From JAOPZW01 sp036379935 (GTDB lineage: Bacteria; Actinomycetota; Thermoleophilia; Solirubrobacterales; Solirubrobacteraceae), in assembly GCA_036379935.1 (NCBI GenBank), contig DASVFT010000117.1:27774-91773 (forward strand): a DNA stretch of 64,000 bases, written 5' to 3'. The first letter of the stretch is position 1; every line of letters begins with the position of its first letter. Position numbers and translations under genes: made by a program. Below are positions 16,642 through 26,895 of this stretch, in pieces. A model generated the notes under the pieces. That model was not told the DNA's origin and did no database searches. It was given only the letters and a program-made list of their open reading frames with translations.

Positions 16642-17081
16642 GCGCAAACGATCCGGGCCAGCCGCCCAGGGAGCCGACCGAGGAGGAGCTGCGCGCCGCC
16701 TACGAGCAGCAGCTCAAGCAGATCCGCGTCGACGACGTCCTCGTGCAGACCGTCCTGTCGCTCATCAACCTCGGCAGCCTGCGCGCCGGGCTCGTCCCCG
16801 GCAACGAGGCGGAGGCCGACCCCGCGCAGCTGCGCCAGGCGATCGAGGGCGTGCGCGCCCTGCTGCCGCTGATCGAGCCCTCCCTGGGGCCGGACGCGCG
16901 CCAGATCCGCGAGGCGGTCTCGCGGCTGCAGATGGAGTACGCGCGCCTGGCCGGCGGCGGGACGCCCGAGGGCGGCGAGGAGCCGGCACCGTCGGCGGCG
17001 GAGGGTGAGCAGGGGCCGACGAAGCAGGAAGGGCCGGGGCCGGCGCAGAGCAGCGGGCGCCTGTGGGTGCCGGGACGCTGA
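16638..17081 (+). CDS. DUF1844-like conserved protein
   Basis: A 147-residue acidic protein. A helical core, VDDVLVQTVLSLINLGSLR then GLVP, followed by DPAQLRQAIEGVRALLPL, resembles the DUF1844 family; the tail is low-complexity (G, E, P, S). No catalytic motif or signal peptide is visible. It is coupled to the upstream ligase by an ATGA overlap and is the last gene before a strong terminator. The function is unknown and the family call is tentative. Confidence 0.65.
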   Translation: MSANDPGQPPREPTEEELRAAYEQQLKQIRVDDVLVQTVLSLINLGSLRAGLVPGNEAEADPAQLRQAIEGVRALLPLIEPSLGPDARQIREAVSRLQMEYARLAGGGTPEGGEEPAPSAAEGEQGPTKQEGPGPAQSSGRLWVPGR

Positions 17082-17132
17082 CCGCGCTCGCGCCGCCGAC
17101 CTCGATAGAGTGCGCGCCCTCTGAGCAGGCGC

Positions 17133-17154
17133 GGCGCCCTCGCGGGCGCCTTTT
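17133..17154 (+). terminator. rho-independent terminator
   Basis: GGCGCCC-TCGC-GGGCGCC forms a 7-bp perfect stem followed by TTTT. It closes the tsaE-to-DUF1844 unit, 51 bp after the last stop. Confidence 0.8.
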
Positions 17155-17231
17155 GCCGTTCGCTCACGCGTCCGCGCGCCGTCGGATGGCCGTGACGCGC
17201 ATTCGTTCACATCGCCGGAGGACTTCCGAAC

Positions 17232-19271
<2,040 letters not shown>

Positions 19272-19286
19272 CGCGCCGGCACCGGT

Positions 19287-19332
19287 TTGACGGCGCCACC
19301 ACCGCCCAGCACGATGCCGGGCGGTGGTGGCG
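19287..19332 (+). promoter_or_regulatory. promoter embedded in a perfect 14-bp inverted repeat (operator candidate)
   Basis: TTGACG (19287-19292), then exactly 17 bp, then CACGAT (19310-19315), then 8 nt to the GTG at 19324 form a plausible leaderless promoter. A perfect inverted repeat is laid over it: left arm 19294-19307 fills the spacer, the 11-nt loop contains the -10 element, and the right arm 19319-19332 covers the start codon. A dimeric repressor bound to the arms would block the promoter; in RNA the hairpin could hide the start or terminate hppA transcripts. Confidence 0.55.
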
Positions 19333-20736
19333 TACGCCCTCGACGAGCTCGGTTGGCTGCAGTTCCAGCAGCTCTGCGACCTCGTCCTCGAGCTCGAGGA
19401 CGGCGTCGCCCCAAGCGGCTGGCGCGGCGAGGCCGATCGCCTACGCTGGATCGACCTCAGGACGGGCCTGAAGCTCCCGAGCCTCGGTCTCTCGTTCGCG
19501 GGCCGGATCCGGGTCCACGCCGCCTGGGCGACGACCGGCTCGCCGATCTGGCGTGCGGCGCAGCGCGGCGTCGCGCAGGTCGCCGACCACGCGTCGGAGG
19601 CTGAGGAGCCCGCGTACGCAGGCGCCCGCGTCGTGCTGACCAGCGTCGACCGCACGCCGGCCGTCGAGCGCACCGTGGCCGAGCAGGTGGGGGGCTCCGG
19701 CAGCGTCACGGTCCTCGGGCGCGACGAGCTGGTGCAGCTCGTGGAGGCGCGCGCCGACCTGCGGCTGCGCATGCCGTCCTTGGTGGGGCTGCGCGCCGTG
19801 GAGGGCCTCGTGGACGCCGAGACGCGTGGGCGCTCGAGCGTCGACGCGGGCTCGGCGCACGCGGTCGCCCGCGTCTTCGTGCCGACGCGGGCGTACGCCC
19901 GCGCGCTCGACGTGCTGGCCCGGCACCGCTTCGCGGTCCTGACCGGGCCACCCGAGATGGGCAAGACGGCGGCGGCGACGATGATCGCCCTGGCGCGCAT
20001 GAGCGCGGGATGGGATGCGCACGACTGCCGCACTCCGGACGACCTGCTCACCGCGCTGGACGCCGAGCGCGCCCAGGTCTTCGTCGCCGACGATGCCTTC
20101 GGATCCACCGAGTACAGGCCGGACGCCGCCGAGCGCTGGGCCCGCGAGCTGCCGCGCATCCTTCGCATGCTCGACGACCGCCATTGGCTGATCTGGACGT
20201 CGAGGCCGGCGCCGCTGCGGGCCGGCCTGGACCGCGTGCACCAGGAACGCGGGGCCGAGCGGTTCCCCCGGCCGGGCGAGGTCCAGGTCGACGCCGGCGC
20301 GCTCAGCGTGGCCGAGAAGGCGCTCATCTTCCTGCGTCACGTCCGCGCCGCCGACCTGCCGGCCAACACGCGCCTGTACGCGCGGCGCATCGGGGCCGAG
20401 GTGGTGGCCCATCCTCATTTCACGCCCGAGCGCATCCGGCGCTTCGCGGCCATCCGGCTGGCGGCCGCGGCCCGCGCCGGCCACAGCGAAATGGACCTCC
20501 TGCGCATGGCCTGGGAGGAGCTGGCCGAGCCGACCGATGCCATGGCCGCCTCGTTTCGCGCGCTCGAGCCGGAGTACCGGGCGCTGCTGGTGGCGATGCT
20601 CGACCAGCCCGATGGGGCGGTGCCCGAGCGCGATCTCGTCGCCGTCCTGCACCGCCATCAGACGGCGGAGCTCGCGCGCCGCCCCGCCGATCTCATCGAT
20701 CGCGTCGCCGACCACTTCCTGAAGGTGCTGCCGTGA
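19324..20736 (+). CDS. STAND-like P-loop NTPase (nSTAND3 type)
   Basis: A 470-residue protein. Residues 1-170 form an alpha/beta N-terminal domain (LDELGWLQFQQLCDLVLEL at the start, VTVLGRDELVQLVEA at the end) that resembles the outline of the nuclease-fold domains placed before STAND NTPases, but no D-ExK catalytic set is visible. Residues 185-330 are a P-loop NTPase: VFVPTRAYARALDVLARH, Walker A GPPEMGKT at 208-215 and Walker B VFVADD at 252-257. A helical winged-helix-like C-terminus (FTPERIRRFAAIRLAAAA, LLRMAWEELAEP) follows. Such proteins are signal-dependent NTPases, many with defence roles. GTG 19324 and GTG 19327 are both possible starts. It is coupled to the next gene by a GTGA overlap. 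Confidence 0.7.
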   Translation: MVAYALDELGWLQFQQLCDLVLELEDGVAPSGWRGEADRLRWIDLRTGLKLPSLGLSFAGRIRVHAAWATTGSPIWRAAQRGVAQVADHASEAEEPAYAGARVVLTSVDRTPAVERTVAEQVGGSGSVTVLGRDELVQLVEARADLRLRMPSLVGLRAVEGLVDAETRGRSSVDAGSAHAVARVFVPTRAYARALDVLARHRFAVLTGPPEMGKTAAATMIALARMSAGWDAHDCRTPDDLLTALDAERAQVFVADDAFGSTEYRPDAAERWARELPRILRMLDDRHWLIWTSRPAPLRAGLDRVHQERGAERFPRPGEVQVDAGALSVAEKALIFLRHVRAADLPANTRLYARRIGAEVVAHPHFTPERIRRFAAIRLAAAARAGHSEMDLLRMAWEELAEPTDAMAASFRALEPEYRALLVAMLDQPDGAVPERDLVAVLHRHQTAELARRPADLIDRVADHFLKVLP

Positions 20737-21578
20737 GGCTCGCCTGGGTCCATCCGAGCTGGCGCGATCTCGTCATCGACGAACTCGCCGCCGACCCGGC
20801 CGCCCGCGCGCGCTTCCTCGCCGTCGCCGGCATCGACGGGGTGCTCCTGGCGCTGTCCACCGGTGGGGGCGTGGTGGGCGAGCGGCTCCTCCCGCTGCTC
20901 GTCACCGACGCGGACTGGGACACGCTGGGCGATCGCGTCCACGCGCTCGCCGCCGAGCTCGACGCACGCGACCACGCGCGGCTCCTCGACGGCATCGCCG
21001 CGGCGATTCGCATCACCTCGCGGACGCTCGATCCGCGCCAGCGCGAGGCGGACGCGCTCGCCGAGCAGGCCCTGGCCCGGGCGACCGCTCTGTGGGACCG
21101 CGCCGAGGAGGCGCTCGAGGTCGACCTGCTCCGGAGCTGGCACGCGCTGGCGTCGCGCACCGGCAACCGCCCAGCCGCGCCGGCGCTCGACCGCACCTGG
21201 GCGGCGCTGCTCCCGGCCAGCGCCGACCTCGACGCGCGCTCCGAGCTCGATCGCGTCGACGCGTGGCTGGCGCTGTGCCAGGTGCTCGCCGTCCACGATC
21301 CGCCGGCGCTGGAGCGGCTGGGCTTCCCGCAGCGCCACCTGATGCTGCTCCTCGACCTCGCGACGGCGCTGACCGCCCCGCGCGCGGTGGACGACCCGCT
21401 GGCGGCCGTGGCCGCCTCCGTCCGGGCGCGGCTGGAGCGGTTCGTGCCCGACGCGATCGTCGAGCTCCCTCGAGCGGGCGAAGCGCTCGGCGTTCCAAGC
21501 GAGCCGATGCCGCCGATGCGCTCCGCCGGCCTCGACCCCGCCGTCGACGTCGACCGCATCCTGCGCGATCTCGACTGA
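20733..21578 (+). CDS. helical partner, possibly the split C-terminal half of the STAND protein
   Basis: A 281-residue, mostly alpha-helical protein with no recognised catalytic motif. It opens with RLAWVHPSWRDLVIDELAAD, the kind of HPSxRD segment that in single-chain nSTAND proteins directly follows the NTPase and winged-helix region, and continues with repeated Ala/Leu/Arg-rich helices that could form a superhelical sensor. The GTG start overlaps the NTPase stop in the -1 frame. Either the ancestral gene was split into two coupled genes, or the full protein is made by frameshifting. A hairpin terminator follows at 21585. Confidence 0.65.
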   Translation: MRLAWVHPSWRDLVIDELAADPAARARFLAVAGIDGVLLALSTGGGVVGERLLPLLVTDADWDTLGDRVHALAAELDARDHARLLDGIAAAIRITSRTLDPRQREADALAEQALARATALWDRAEEALEVDLLRSWHALASRTGNRPAAPALDRTWAALLPASADLDARSELDRVDAWLALCQVLAVHDPPALERLGFPQRHLMLLLDLATALTAPRAVDDPLAAVAASVRARLERFVPDAIVELPRAGEALGVPSEPMPPMRSAGLDPAVDVDRILRDLD

Positions 21579-21584
21579 AACCTG

Positions 21585-21615
21585 GCCTGCCGGCCCGCTC
21601 GCTCTTCCGGCAGGC
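21585..21615 (+). terminator. hairpin terminator after STAND operon
   Basis: GCCTGCCGG (21585-21593) and CCGGCAGGC (21607-21615) form a perfect 9-bp stem around a 13-nt loop, 7 bp after the stop. There is no T-run. A TAGACT hexamer for the next gene begins 5 nt downstream. Confidence 0.5.
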
Positions 21616-21636
21616 GGCCTAGACTCTCGGTGCGGC

Positions 21637-23547
21637 ATGGCGGAACGCCGATTGCACGGTCTACAGCGCGTCCTGGGGGTCAACGCGCTCTTCTCGACGG
21701 CCTACGGCAACGTGGGGTCCTCGATCTACTACGCCCTGGGGCTCGTCGCGTCGTTCGCCCTCGGCCTCACGCCGGTCGTCTTCGTCATCACCGGCGTCAT
21801 CTTCTACCTGACGGCCTCGACGTACGCCGAGGCCACGGCGATGTACCCGGAGGCCGGCGGCTCCTCGTCGTTCGCCCGGCGCGCGTTCAACGAGTTCGCG
21901 TCGTTCTTCGCGGCCTGGGCGCAGATGCTCAACTACACGATCACGATCGCCATCTCGGCGTTCTTCGTGCCGCACTACTTCGGCAGCGTGATCGGCGTCG
22001 AGGCGCTGCGCCACAGCCCGGGCGACATCTTCTTCGGCATCGGCGTCGTCGCCGCCCTCAGCCTGGTCAACGTGGCCGGGGTCAAGGAGTCGGCCGGCGT
22101 CAACATCCTGCTCGCCGTCACCGACTTCCTGACCCAGCTCCTGCTGGTCGTCGTCGGCCTCGTCCTCGTCTTCTCGCCCGACACGCTGATCGACAACGTG
22201 CACCTCGGGGTGGCGCCGACGTGGAAGGACTTCTTCCTGGCCATCCCGGTGGGCATGATCGCCTACACCGGCATCGAGACGATCTCGAACATGGCCGAGG
22301 AGGCCAAGGACGAGACCAAGACGATCCCGGCCGCCATCAACCGCGTGGTCGTTGCGGTCTTCGCCATCTACGCGCTGCTGCCAATGGTCGCGCTCTCGGC
22401 GCTGCCGGTGCACAAGACCGCCGACGGGCGCTACGAGACGCTGCTCGGCGTCCCGGAGGACAAGGGCGGGTTCGCGGGCGATCCGATCCTCGGGGTGGTC
22501 AAGCACCTGGACCTCGGCTTCCTGCAGCAGCCGGGCGAGATCTACGTCGGCCTGCTGGCGGCGACGATCCTCTTCATCGCCACCAACGCCGGCATCATCG
22601 GCGTGTCGCGCCTGGTCTACTCGATGGGCCTGCACCGCCAGGTCCCGGATCGCCTGCGCCAGCTGCACCCGGAGTTCGGCACCCCGTGGGTCGGCATCCT
22701 GCTCTTCGGCGCGATCGCCTGCCTGGCCATGATCCCGGGCAAGGCCGAGTTCCTGGGCAACATGTACGCCTTCGGGGCGATGCTCTCGTTCACGATCGCC
22801 CACATCTCGGTCGTCCGCCTGCGCAACCGCTTCCCGGACTTCCCGCGACCCTATCGCGGCCCGGGCAACGTCCACATCCGCGGCTACGAGCTGCCGCTCT
22901 TCGCCGTGTTCGGCGGGCTGGGCACCGCGCTGGCCTTCGTGGTCGTCACCGCGCTGCACTTCGACGTCGCGCTCGCCGGCCTCGGCTGGCTGGCGCTCGG
23001 CTGCGTGATCTACCCGCTCTATCGCCGCCGCCACGGGCTGGACCTGACCTCGACGGTCAAGATCGCCATCCCGGCGCCGGTGGTCGACCACGAGGCCGAG
23101 TACGAGTCGATCCTCGTGGCCCTGGAGGGCAAGGAGTACCCCGAGGGAGCCATGGCGACCGCGATCAAGCTGGCCGCGCGCCGGCGCCGCGGCATCCACG
23201 TGCTCGTGACGATCACCGTGCCCGCCTCGGCGCCCATCAACGCCGAGCTGCCCGAGCAGGAGCTCGCCGCGCAGGCGATCATCGAGCAGGCCAAGCTCCA
23301 GGGCGGGCGACGCGTCACCGGTCACTGGGAGAAGGTGCGCGCGGGGGGCGGCGGTCGCGTCATCGTCGAGGAGGCGCGCGAGATGGGCGCGAAGGCGGTC
23401 GTGCTGCCGCTGCCGGCGCGCAGCGGGGCGACGGTGTTCGGCAAGACGGTCGAGACCGTGCTGGCCGAGCGCCCGTGCCGGGTCATCATCCAGGCCGACC
23501 AGGGAACGCACCAGCCGACCCGCGTGCCGGCCGTCGGTGCGGCGTAG
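21637..23547 (+). CDS. APC family permease with C-terminal universal-stress-protein domain
   Basis: A 636-residue transporter. About 12 hydrophobic helices occupy residues 15-460, starting with LGVNALFSTAYGNVGSSIYY (unwound-helix glycine motif of APC transporters). A cytosolic USP-like domain from about 480 to 620 includes EYESILVALEGKEYPEGAM and VVLPLPARSGATVFGKTVE. APC-USP fusions include potassium importers of the KimA group as well as amino-acid permeases. With two TrkA proteins downstream, potassium transport is the preferred inference. ATG 21637 is preceded at 11 nt by TAGACT. It begins a five-gene plus-strand run. Confidence 0.85.
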   Translation: MAERRLHGLQRVLGVNALFSTAYGNVGSSIYYALGLVASFALGLTPVVFVITGVIFYLTASTYAEATAMYPEAGGSSSFARRAFNEFASFFAAWAQMLNYTITIAISAFFVPHYFGSVIGVEALRHSPGDIFFGIGVVAALSLVNVAGVKESAGVNILLAVTDFLTQLLLVVVGLVLVFSPDTLIDNVHLGVAPTWKDFFLAIPVGMIAYTGIETISNMAEEAKDETKTIPAAINRVVVAVFAIYALLPMVALSALPVHKTADGRYETLLGVPEDKGGFAGDPILGVVKHLDLGFLQQPGEIYVGLLAATILFIATNAGIIGVSRLVYSMGLHRQVPDRLRQLHPEFGTPWVGILLFGAIACLAMIPGKAEFLGNMYAFGAMLSFTIAHISVVRLRNRFPDFPRPYRGPGNVHIRGYELPLFAVFGGLGTALAFVVVTALHFDVALAGLGWLALGCVIYPLYRRRHGLDLTSTVKIAIPAPVVDHEAEYESILVALEGKEYPEGAMATAIKLAARRRRGIHVLVTITVPASAPINAELPEQELAAQAIIEQAKLQGGRRVTGHWEKVRAGGGGRVIVEEAREMGAKAVVLPLPARSGATVFGKTVETVLAERPCRVIIQADQGTHQPTRVPAVGAA

Positions 23548-23556
23548 CATCAGGCC

Positions 23557-23745
23557 GTGCCCAGCCCACGCGAGGTCCACCGTGGCGCCACCCGCGTCAT
23601 GTCGGCGGTGATCGTGCTCATCGGCGTCGCGCTGCTCGTCACCACGCTGGCGCGCGGGGGCGGCCCGCTGGCGGTTGGGGTCCTGCTCGGTGTGCTCTTC
23701 GTCCTGGCCGGCGCCGGGCGCCTGTACCTGGCGCGGGAGCGTTAG
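23557..23745 (+). CDS. small membrane protein
   Basis: A 62-residue protein with two hydrophobic segments (MSAVIVLIGVALLVTTLA and GVLLGVLFVLAGAGRLYLA) joined by a short Gly-rich turn, and basic ends. GTG 23557 is preceded by TAGCAT with a 6-nt spacing, a likely leaderless start. It sits 9 bp after one APC permease and 2 bp before the next, so it may be an accessory subunit. No family was recognised. Confidence 0.7.
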   Translation: MPSPREVHRGATRVMSAVIVLIGVALLVTTLARGGGPLAVGVLLGVLFVLAGAGRLYLARER

Positions 23746-23747
23746 CC

Positions 23748-25757
23748 GTGTTCCGGCGGGGCCTCGGGCAGCCCGCGCTCTTCGCGATCATCTACACGTC
23801 GGTCGCGAGCGCGATCTACTTCTCGCTCGGCGTCGTGGCCCAGCGCGCCCTGGGGCTCACGCCGGTCGTCTACGTGCTTGCCGGCCTGTTCTTCGTGCTG
23901 GCCTGCATGACCTACGTCGAGGGCGCCTCGCTGCACCAGGATCGCGGCGGGGCGACCGTCTTCGCCCGGTACGCGTTCAACGAGCTCGTCAGCTTCGTGG
24001 CCGGCTGGATGATCCTGCTCGACTACATCATCCTCATCGCGGTCACGTCGTTCTCGGCCACGAACTACCTGGCCGCGTTCTACGCGCCGCTGGGCCGCGG
24101 GACCCAGGAGGTGGCGCTGTGCTTCGGGATCATCCTCTACGTCGCGATCCGCAACGTCCGCGGCTTCTCCAAGACGCGCGTGAATCGCATCGCCGCGCTC
24201 GTCGTGGCCGACATCGCCATCCAGGTGCTGGTCATCGTCCTCGGGCTCTTCACGTTCTTTCACCTGCACGCGATCACCGACACCATCCATTTCGGCTCGA
24301 CGCCGACGTGGGGCGACACCGTCTTCGCGCTCGGCGTGGCGACGGTCGTGTTCACGGGGCTCGAGTCGGCCTCCGGGCTCTCCGGCGAGGTCGCGGTGGG
24401 GCGACGAGGCCTCAAGCGCCTGGTCGGCGCCGCCGCGATCGCCGTCCTCGTCGTCTACACCGGCATCGGGCTCGTGGCCATCAGCGCCCTGCCGGTCATC
24501 GGCAACGCCACGTCGCTGGGACGCAACTTCCTCGACGCGCCGATGATCGGCATCGCCGAGTCGTTCAGCACCGACTGGCTGGCGGACACGCTGAAGTACG
24601 TGATCGCCGCGGCGGCGGTCACCACGCTCATCGCGGCGGCCAACTCGGCCATGATGGGGCTCTCGCGGCTGGCCTACTCGCTGTCGACGAACCGCCAGAT
24701 CCCCAGTGCCGTCGGCCGCCTGCATCCGACGCGGGCGACGCCCTACGTGGTGATCTCGATCGCGGCCGTGCTGGCCGCGTCGCTGACGGTGTCGCAGGAC
24801 CTCGAGCTCATGGTCGGCATCTTCGCCTTCGGTGCCCTGCTCGGGCTGACCATCGCCCACCTCTCGATCGTCGTGCTGCGCTCGAAGGAGCCCAGCGCGC
24901 GGCGCCCGTACCGGATTCCCGGCGTGGTGCGCGTGCGGGGGCGCGAGGTGCCGCTGTTCGCCGCCATCGGCGCGGTGGCCAGCCTGGCGGTGTGGGTGGG
25001 GCTCGTCATCACCCACGAGGGCGCGCGCTGGGTCGGCACCGCCTGGCTGGCGGGCGGCCTGATCCTCTACATCACCTACCGCACGAGCGAGGGCAAGTCG
25101 CTCCTGCGACGCGTGACCGTGCCCGAGGCGGCGCTGCGCCGCGAGCGCCGCGAGGCCGAATATGGCTCGATCCTCGTGCCGCTGACCGGCACGCCGCTGG
25201 ACGACGACATCGTGCAGACCGCGGGCCGCCTGGCCGCCGAGGAGGACGACGAGGCCTTCGAGGAGGACAAGGGCGCCACGATCGAGGCGCTGTGGGTCTT
25301 CGAGGTGCCGATGTCGCTCCCGATCGACGCAGCGCTGCCCGAGGCGCAGCTCAAGCGCGCGCGAGCGGCGCTCGCGCGGGCCAAGGCGGTGGGGGAGGAG
25401 TACGAGGGCGTCGAGGTGGCCACCGCCACCGTGCGCGCTCGGCGCGCCGGACAGGCCATCGTCGACGAGGCGCGCCGCCGCGGCGTGCAGGCGGTGGTGC
25501 TGGCGGCCGAGGAGCCCTCGAAGATCCGGGGCGGGTCGCTGCTGGGCGGCCGCGGGGGCCCGCTGGACAACTTCGTGGGGGAGGCGACGAAGTACGTTCT
25601 GGCGAAGGCTCCGTGCCAGGTGATCCTCACCGCGCCACCGGCCTCCGAAGGCATTCCCGCCCGGGACGGAGCCGGCCCCGAGCAGCGGGTGGCGCGCGAC
25701 GGGGACACGCCGAGTGGCAACGGTGCGGCCGGCGGCGACGCCCGCGATGTTGGCTAG
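23748..25757 (+). CDS. APC family permease with universal-stress-protein tail
   Basis: A 669-residue paralogue of the first permease. Its 12 or so helices start with GQPALFAIIYTSVASAIYFS, and VTTLIAAANSAMMGLSRLAY lies in a mid-protein helix pair. The C-terminal USP-like region (AEYGSILVPLTGTPLDDDIV to KYVLAKAPCQVILTAPP) carries a longer acidic insert (AEEDDEAFEEDKG) than its neighbour. The final 30 residues are low-complexity. It starts at GTG 23748, 2 bp after the small membrane protein, and lies immediately before the two TrkA genes. The same neighbourhood (APC permease beside two TrkA-type genes) is known in mycobacteria. Confidence 0.85.
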   Translation: MFRRGLGQPALFAIIYTSVASAIYFSLGVVAQRALGLTPVVYVLAGLFFVLACMTYVEGASLHQDRGGATVFARYAFNELVSFVAGWMILLDYIILIAVTSFSATNYLAAFYAPLGRGTQEVALCFGIILYVAIRNVRGFSKTRVNRIAALVVADIAIQVLVIVLGLFTFFHLHAITDTIHFGSTPTWGDTVFALGVATVVFTGLESASGLSGEVAVGRRGLKRLVGAAAIAVLVVYTGIGLVAISALPVIGNATSLGRNFLDAPMIGIAESFSTDWLADTLKYVIAAAAVTTLIAAANSAMMGLSRLAYSLSTNRQIPSAVGRLHPTRATPYVVISIAAVLAASLTVSQDLELMVGIFAFGALLGLTIAHLSIVVLRSKEPSARRPYRIPGVVRVRGREVPLFAAIGAVASLAVWVGLVITHEGARWVGTAWLAGGLILYITYRTSEGKSLLRRVTVPEAALRRERREAEYGSILVPLTGTPLDDDIVQTAGRLAAEEDDEAFEEDKGATIEALWVFEVPMSLPIDAALPEAQLKRARAALARAKAVGEEYEGVEVATATVRARRAGQAIVDEARRRGVQAVVLAAEEPSKIRGGSLLGGRGGPLDNFVGEATKYVLAKAPCQVILTAPPASEGIPARDGAGPEQRVARDGDTPSGNGAAGGDARDVG

Positions 25758-25768
25758 AGTCCGCGCGG

Positions 25769-26191
25769 ATGGCGCTCATACTCATCGTCGGCGCAGGACG
25801 CGTCGGGTCATCGGTGGCGCGCTCGATGCTGGCCGCCGGCCATCAGGTCTCCATCCTCGACGAGGATCCGCTCTCCCACGAGCGCCTCGACGCGGGCATG
25901 GACACCACGTGGGAGGACGCCGGCGGGCGTTTCACCGTGGGCCACGGTTTGGAGATCGACGCGCTCATCGAAGCCGGCATCGACGACGCCGACGTCTTCA
26001 TCGCCTCGACCGACGGCGACAACACCAACCTGACCATCGCCCAGATCGCCTCCAAGCAGTTCTCGGTGCCGAAGGTGATCGTGCGCGTCATGGATCCCGC
26101 GCGCGCGGAGTGGTACGCCGAGCAGGGCCTGCACACCATCTGTCCCACGCGCTACGCGATCGAGATGTTCGAGCGCGCCCTGGAGGTCTAG
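25769..26191 (+). CDS. TrkA-N (RCK_N) protein
   Basis: A 140-residue NAD-binding RCK_N domain alone: LILIVGAGRVGSSVARSML (GxGxxG), then ISILDEDPLSHERL with the acidic ribose ligand, FIASTDGDNTNL and VIVRVMDPARAEWY. It is the size of CeoB, the shorter of the two actinobacterial TrkA homologues. Such proteins bind NAD(H) and gate potassium transporters from the cytoplasmic face. TAGAGT lies 8 nt before the ATG, so a separate leaderless transcript is likely. The second TrkA gene follows after 2 bp. Confidence 0.88.
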   Translation: MALILIVGAGRVGSSVARSMLAAGHQVSILDEDPLSHERLDAGMDTTWEDAGGRFTVGHGLEIDALIEAGIDDADVFIASTDGDNTNLTIAQIASKQFSVPKVIVRVMDPARAEWYAEQGLHTICPTRYAIEMFERALEV

Positions 26192-26193
26192 CC

Positions 26194-26859
26194 GTGTACG
26201 TGGTGATCGCCGGGGCGGGCAAGGTCGGGTGGAACCTGGCGCGCGAGCTCATGGCCAAGGGCCACGAGGTGACGGTGATCGAGAGCGAGCGCTCCCGCTA
26301 CCTCACGGTCGAGCAGGAGCTCGAGCACGCGATCCAGTACGGCGACGCGACCGAGCTGTGGGTGCTCGAGCGCGCCGGCATCAACCGCGCCGACCTCACG
26401 ATCGCGGTCACCGGTGACGACGAGGACAACCTCCTGATCTGCCAGATCGCCAAGGAGAAGTACCTCTGCTCGCGGATCATCGCCCGCGTCAACAACCCGC
26501 GAAACCGCCAGTACTTCGAGCTCCTCGGGATCCAGCCCGCGGTCAGCGCCACCGACCTCATCCTGCGCCTCATCGAGCACGAGGTCCCCTCCTACGGCCT
26601 CGTCCACCTGCTCGACCTGCGCGACGAGCAGCTCGAGATCATCGAGGTCGAGGTGGGCGAGGGGGCGCCGGCGGCCGGGAGCAGGGTCTCGGACGTCGAG
26701 CTCCCCGACGGCTCGCTGATCATCTCGGTGCTGCGCAACGGCCGCGGGTTCGTGCCCAACTCCGAGACGGTGATCGACGCGGGCGACGAGGTCCTGCTCG
26801 TGCTCGACCCCGGCCTCGAGGACCGCATCACGGCGCAGTTCAGCGGCGCCGCGCGCTGA
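26194..26859 (+). CDS. TrkA protein (RCK_N plus RCK_C)
   Basis: A 221-residue regulator. The RCK_N domain has YVVIAGAGKVGWNLARELM, VTVIESERSRYLTVEQE, LTIAVTGDDEDNLLICQIAK and RIIARVNNPRNRQYF; the RCK_C domain from about 145 has IIEVEVGEGAPAAGSRVSDV and VLLVLDPGLED. It resembles CeoC. With the upstream RCK_N-only protein it probably makes a hetero-oligomeric ring regulating the neighbouring APC-type transporters. It ends facing the GH3 gene, with a GC hairpin in between. Confidence 0.9.
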   Translation: MYVVIAGAGKVGWNLARELMAKGHEVTVIESERSRYLTVEQELEHAIQYGDATELWVLERAGINRADLTIAVTGDDEDNLLICQIAKEKYLCSRIIARVNNPRNRQYFELLGIQPAVSATDLILRLIEHEVPSYGLVHLLDLRDEQLEIIEVEVGEGAPAAGSRVSDVELPDGSLIISVLRNGRGFVPNSETVIDAGDEVLLVLDPGLEDRITAQFSGAAR

Positions 26860-26864
26860 GCGGC

Positions 26865-26881
26865 CCGCCCGGCGGGGGCGG
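26865..26881. terminator. bidirectional GC hairpin
   Basis: CCGCCC-GGCGG-GGGCGG lies between the convergent trkA and GH3 genes. It has a 6-bp stem and no T-run, so it is only a possible terminator. Confidence 0.35.
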
Positions 26882-26895
26882 ACCGCGCCGCCGCT

